NCBI GenBank assembly: GCA_031287285.1
Contig: JAITTC010000131.1
Coordinates: forward strand, 1 to 6,520
Reading direction: 5' to 3'
Source: Christensenellaceae bacterium
Lineage (GTDB): Bacteria > Bacillota > Clostridia > Christensenellales > UBA1750
Length of the DNA stretch: 6,520 nucleotides
The notes beneath the pieces were generated by a model that worked only from the letters and a program-made list of their open reading frames with translations, was not told the DNA's origin and made no database searches. Positions 4,381 to 6,520 of this stretch are shown here, piece after piece. A program made the translations under genes and the position numbers. The stretch's first letter is position 1. Each line of letters starts with the position of its first letter.

Positions 4381-6474
4381 ATGACGAAAGTCCCCGAGTT
4401 GTTCGGCAGCCTGGTCTTCGATGAATCGACGATGCGCGAGCTCCTGCCTAAGGAAACCTACAAGGCGCTGCAGGCGGCGATCGCCCAGAGCAAGCCCCTC
4501 ACCCCCGATGTGGCGAGCATCGTCGCGGCGGCGATGAAGAGCTGGGCCCTCGAAAAGGGCGCGACCCACTTCACCCACTGGTTCCAGCCGATGACCGGCA
4601 TCACCGCAGAAAAGCACGACTCCTTCATCTCCCCCACGGGCGATGGGCGCGTCATCATGGAGTTTTCGGGCAAGGAGCTCATCAAGGGCGAGCCCGACGC
4701 TTCTTCCTTCCCATCCGGCGGCCTGCGCGCCACCTTCGAGGCCCGCGGCTACACCGCCTGGGATCCCTCTTCCTTCGCCTTCATCAAGGATAATACACTG
4801 TGCATTCCCACCGCCTTTTGCTCCTACTCGGGCGAAGCGCTCGACAAAAAGACCCCTCTCCTTCGCTCGATGGAGGCGGTTTCCAAGCAGGCCGTGCGCG
4901 TTTTGCACCTCTTGGGCAAAAAGGGCGTCGAAAACGTCAAGTCCACCGTCGGCGCCGAGCAGGAATACTTCCTCATCGACAAGGAAGTGTACCTCAAGCG
5001 CAAGGATCTGATCTACACCGGCCGCACGCTCTTCGGCGCCGAGCCGCCCAAGGGCCAGCAGCTGGAGGATCATTACTTCGGCGCGATCAAGCCCCGCGTG
5101 GCAGCCTTCATGCAGGAGCTTGACGAGGAACTTTGGAAGCTTGGCGTGCCCTCGAAGACCCGCCACAACGAAGTCGCCCCGGCCCAGCACGAGATGGCCC
5201 CGGTTTTCAACACCACCAACGTCGCCACCGACCAAAACCAGCTCGCCATGGAGCTCATGAAGAAGATCGCGGCGCGCCACGGCATGGTTTGCCTCCTGCA
5301 CGAAAAGCCCTTCGCGGGCGTCAACGGCTCCGGCAAGCACAATAACTGGTCCCTGTCGACCGACGCTGGCGAAAATCTCCTCGAGCCGGGCTCTACCCCC
5401 TATGAAAACGCGCAGTTCCTGCTCTTCCTCGCGGCGGTCATCAAGGCTGTGGACGACCACCAGGATCTTTTGCGCGTTTCCGTCGCCTCTGCGGGCAACG
5501 ACCACCGCCTGGGCGCCAACGAAGCGCCGCCCGCCATCGTTTCGATGTTCCTGGGCGACGAACTAACGAACATACTCGAAGCCATCGAGCAGGGCTCCGG
5601 CTACAATTCCACGGCCCGCTCCGATATCGCCATCGGCGCGGACGTGCTGCCCACCTTCCCGAAAGACAACACGGACCGCAACCGCACCTCGCCCTTCGCC
5701 TTCACCGGCAACAAGTTCGAGTTCCGCATGCTGGGCTCCTCGTTCTCGGTGGCGGACTCCAACACCGTGCTCAACACCATCGTGGCCGAGGCGCTGTCGC
5801 TCTTCGCTGCGGATCTTGAAAAGGCTTCCGATATCAACGCCGCCATCGCGGATATCGTCGCCCGCACGATGAAGGAGCATAAGCGCATCATCTTCAACGG
5901 CAACAACTACGCGGCCGAATGGGTTGTGGAAGCGGAAAAGCGCGGCCTGCTCAACCTGCGCTCCACACCGGAAGCCCTCAAGCACTTTGCAACCGAGGCA
6001 AACGCCAAGCTCTTTGAGAAGCACGGCGTGCTGAGCCGCACGGAGCTGCACTCCAGGCAGGAGATCTTCTTCGAAAATTACGCCAAGATCATCGCCATTG
6101 AGGCCAGCTGCCTGGTATCGATCACCCGCAAGCGCCTGCTGCCCGCCGTTCTCGAGTATTCCAAGGAACTGGCTGCGACCGCCCTTGCCAAAAAGCAGCT
6201 TTCGCAGGCCATCGACACCGTTGTGGAAGAAAAGCAGGTCACCAAGCTTTCGGCCCTGGCCACCAAGCTCGACGAGAAGCTCAGCCAGCTCATCGCCGCC
6301 ATCGCAGACAGCGAGAAGATCACGGATGGCGCCGAACTCGCCGATTTCTCACACGACAAGGTCTTTGCCGGGATGGAGGCGCTTCGCGCCGTCATCGACG
6401 AAGTGGAGCTGATCGTGGCCAAGAAATACTGGCCGGTGCCCACCTACGGCGATCTGCTCTTCAGCGTGCAATAA
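4381..6474 (+). CDS. glnN: Glutamine synthetase type III (GlnN)
   Basis: This cytosolic enzyme makes glutamine from glutamate, ammonia and ATP. The protein has 697 residues, the usual size of type III enzymes (about 700, against about 450 for type I). The N-terminal region has LFGSLVFD at 7-14 and THFTHWFQPMTG at 62-73. Catalytic motifs follow: VGAEQEYFLID at 190-200 (metal-binding Glu), RHNEVAPAQHEMAP at 261-274, VNGSGKHNNWS at 314-324 (the NGSG/His region of the active site), RTSPFAFTGNKFEFRMLGSS at 435-454 and FNGNNYAAEW at 505-514, typical of type III. The C-terminal part (about 580-690) is helical and charged, as in the family, and appears complete, ending in PTYGDLLFSVQ. It is transcribed divergently from the glutamate synthase operon, forming a GS-GOGAT pair. 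A promoter, a probable antitermination hairpin pair and a terminator precede it, so its expression is likely controlled by early termination. Type III enzymes form dodecamers; that is family knowledge. Confidence 0.97.
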   Translation: MTKVPELFGSLVFDESTMRELLPKETYKALQAAIAQSKPLTPDVASIVAAAMKSWALEKGATHFTHWFQPMTGITAEKHDSFISPTGDGRVIMEFSGKELIKGEPDASSFPSGGLRATFEARGYTAWDPSSFAFIKDNTLCIPTAFCSYSGEALDKKTPLLRSMEAVSKQAVRVLHLLGKKGVENVKSTVGAEQEYFLIDKEVYLKRKDLIYTGRTLFGAEPPKGQQLEDHYFGAIKPRVAAFMQELDEELWKLGVPSKTRHNEVAPAQHEMAPVFNTTNVATDQNQLAMELMKKIAARHGMVCLLHEKPFAGVNGSGKHNNWSLSTDAGENLLEPGSTPYENAQFLLFLAAVIKAVDDHQDLLRVSVASAGNDHRLGANEAPPAIVSMFLGDELTNILEAIEQGSGYNSTARSDIAIGADVLPTFPKDNTDRNRTSPFAFTGNKFEFRMLGSSFSVADSNTVLNTIVAEALSLFAADLEKASDINAAIADIVARTMKEHKRIIFNGNNYAAEWVVEAEKRGLLNLRSTPEALKHFATEANAKLFEKHGVLSRTELHSRQEIFFENYAKIIAIEASCLVSITRKRLLPAVLEYSKELAATALAKKQLSQAIDTVVEEKQVTKLSALATKLDEKLSQLIAAIADSEKITDGAELADFSHDKVFAGMEALRAVIDEVELIVAKKYWPVPTYGDLLFSVQ

Positions 6475-6482
6475 GCTACTTT

Positions 6483-6501
6483 GCCGCCAGCCGATGGCGG
6501 C
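6483..6501 (+). terminator. Hairpin after glnN, possible terminator
   Basis: GCCGCCA (6483-6489) and TGGCGGC (6495-6501) form a perfect 7 bp GC-rich stem with a 5-base loop, starting 8 bases after the glnN stop. Only TT follows, then AGGG, so the U-tract of a standard intrinsic terminator is missing. A competing pairing of TAAGC (6472-6476) with GCTTA (6500-6504) is also possible. It is probably a weak terminator or a 3' stabilising hairpin. The remaining bases to 6520 hold nothing I can identify. Confidence 0.4.
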
Positions 6502-6520
6502 TTAGGGAACAGAAAACGAG

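Noticed and set aside
4345..5505. Long 386-codon open frame on the strand opposite glnN
   Set aside because: It is a shadow of GC-rich glnN codon use. It has low-complexity Gly/Ala/Val/Arg content, no recognisable motif and no fitting ribosome site, while glnN on the other strand is certain.

Overview
The window holds four genes arranged around one divergent intergenic region, and three of the four encode enzymes of glutamine/glutamate metabolism or its nitrogen use. On the minus strand, in transcription order, lie a class II glutamine amidotransferase (3883-2795), an FMN/iron-sulfur glutamate synthase protein (2791-1283) and purA for adenylosuccinate synthase (1263 to beyond position 1). Their gaps are 3 and 19 bases, so they look like one operon. 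On the plus strand, a type III glutamine synthetase gene, glnN (4381-6474), is transcribed away from them. Together they would form a GS-GOGAT ammonia-assimilation module: glutamine synthetase makes glutamine, and a split glutamate synthase uses it to make glutamate. Glutamate is then the amino-group source for aspartate, the substrate that PurA joins to IMP.

The organism is most likely a GC-rich member of Bacillota, class Clostridia. The reasons are the Shine-Dalgarno sequences close to AGGAGG, type III glutamine synthetase, the clostridial/archaeal-style split glutamate synthase with an N-terminal ferredoxin domain, and a PurA of the 'GxNWGDEGKG' subtype. This is inference from family resemblance, not a database result.

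The 497-base region between the divergent genes (3884-4380) is the most informative non-coding part. On the glnN side there is a strong sigma-A-type promoter (TTGACA, 18 bases, TATACT). Just after its predicted start site comes a leader with a small hairpin whose hexaloop has A at position 1 and G at position 4, a second hairpin, and a U-tract terminator whose stem cannot form together with the first hairpin. This is the layout of an ANTAR-type antitermination leader, as known for EutV, NasR and NitR-like regulators. On the glutamate synthase side there is a candidate minus-strand promoter (TTGACA, 17 bases, TAAACT) and a leader of about 215 bases with several inverted repeats. Between the two promoters lies a perfect inverted repeat with a minus-strand U-tract, which could be a terminator or an operator.

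The genes belong to recognised families. The points worth a second look are the antitermination leader, the lack of the usual GXGXG domain and of a reductase subunit beside the split glutamate synthase (purA sits there instead), and the 12-residue propeptide that must be removed to expose the amidotransferase nucleophile. I see no mobile elements, CRISPR arrays, tRNA or rRNA genes.
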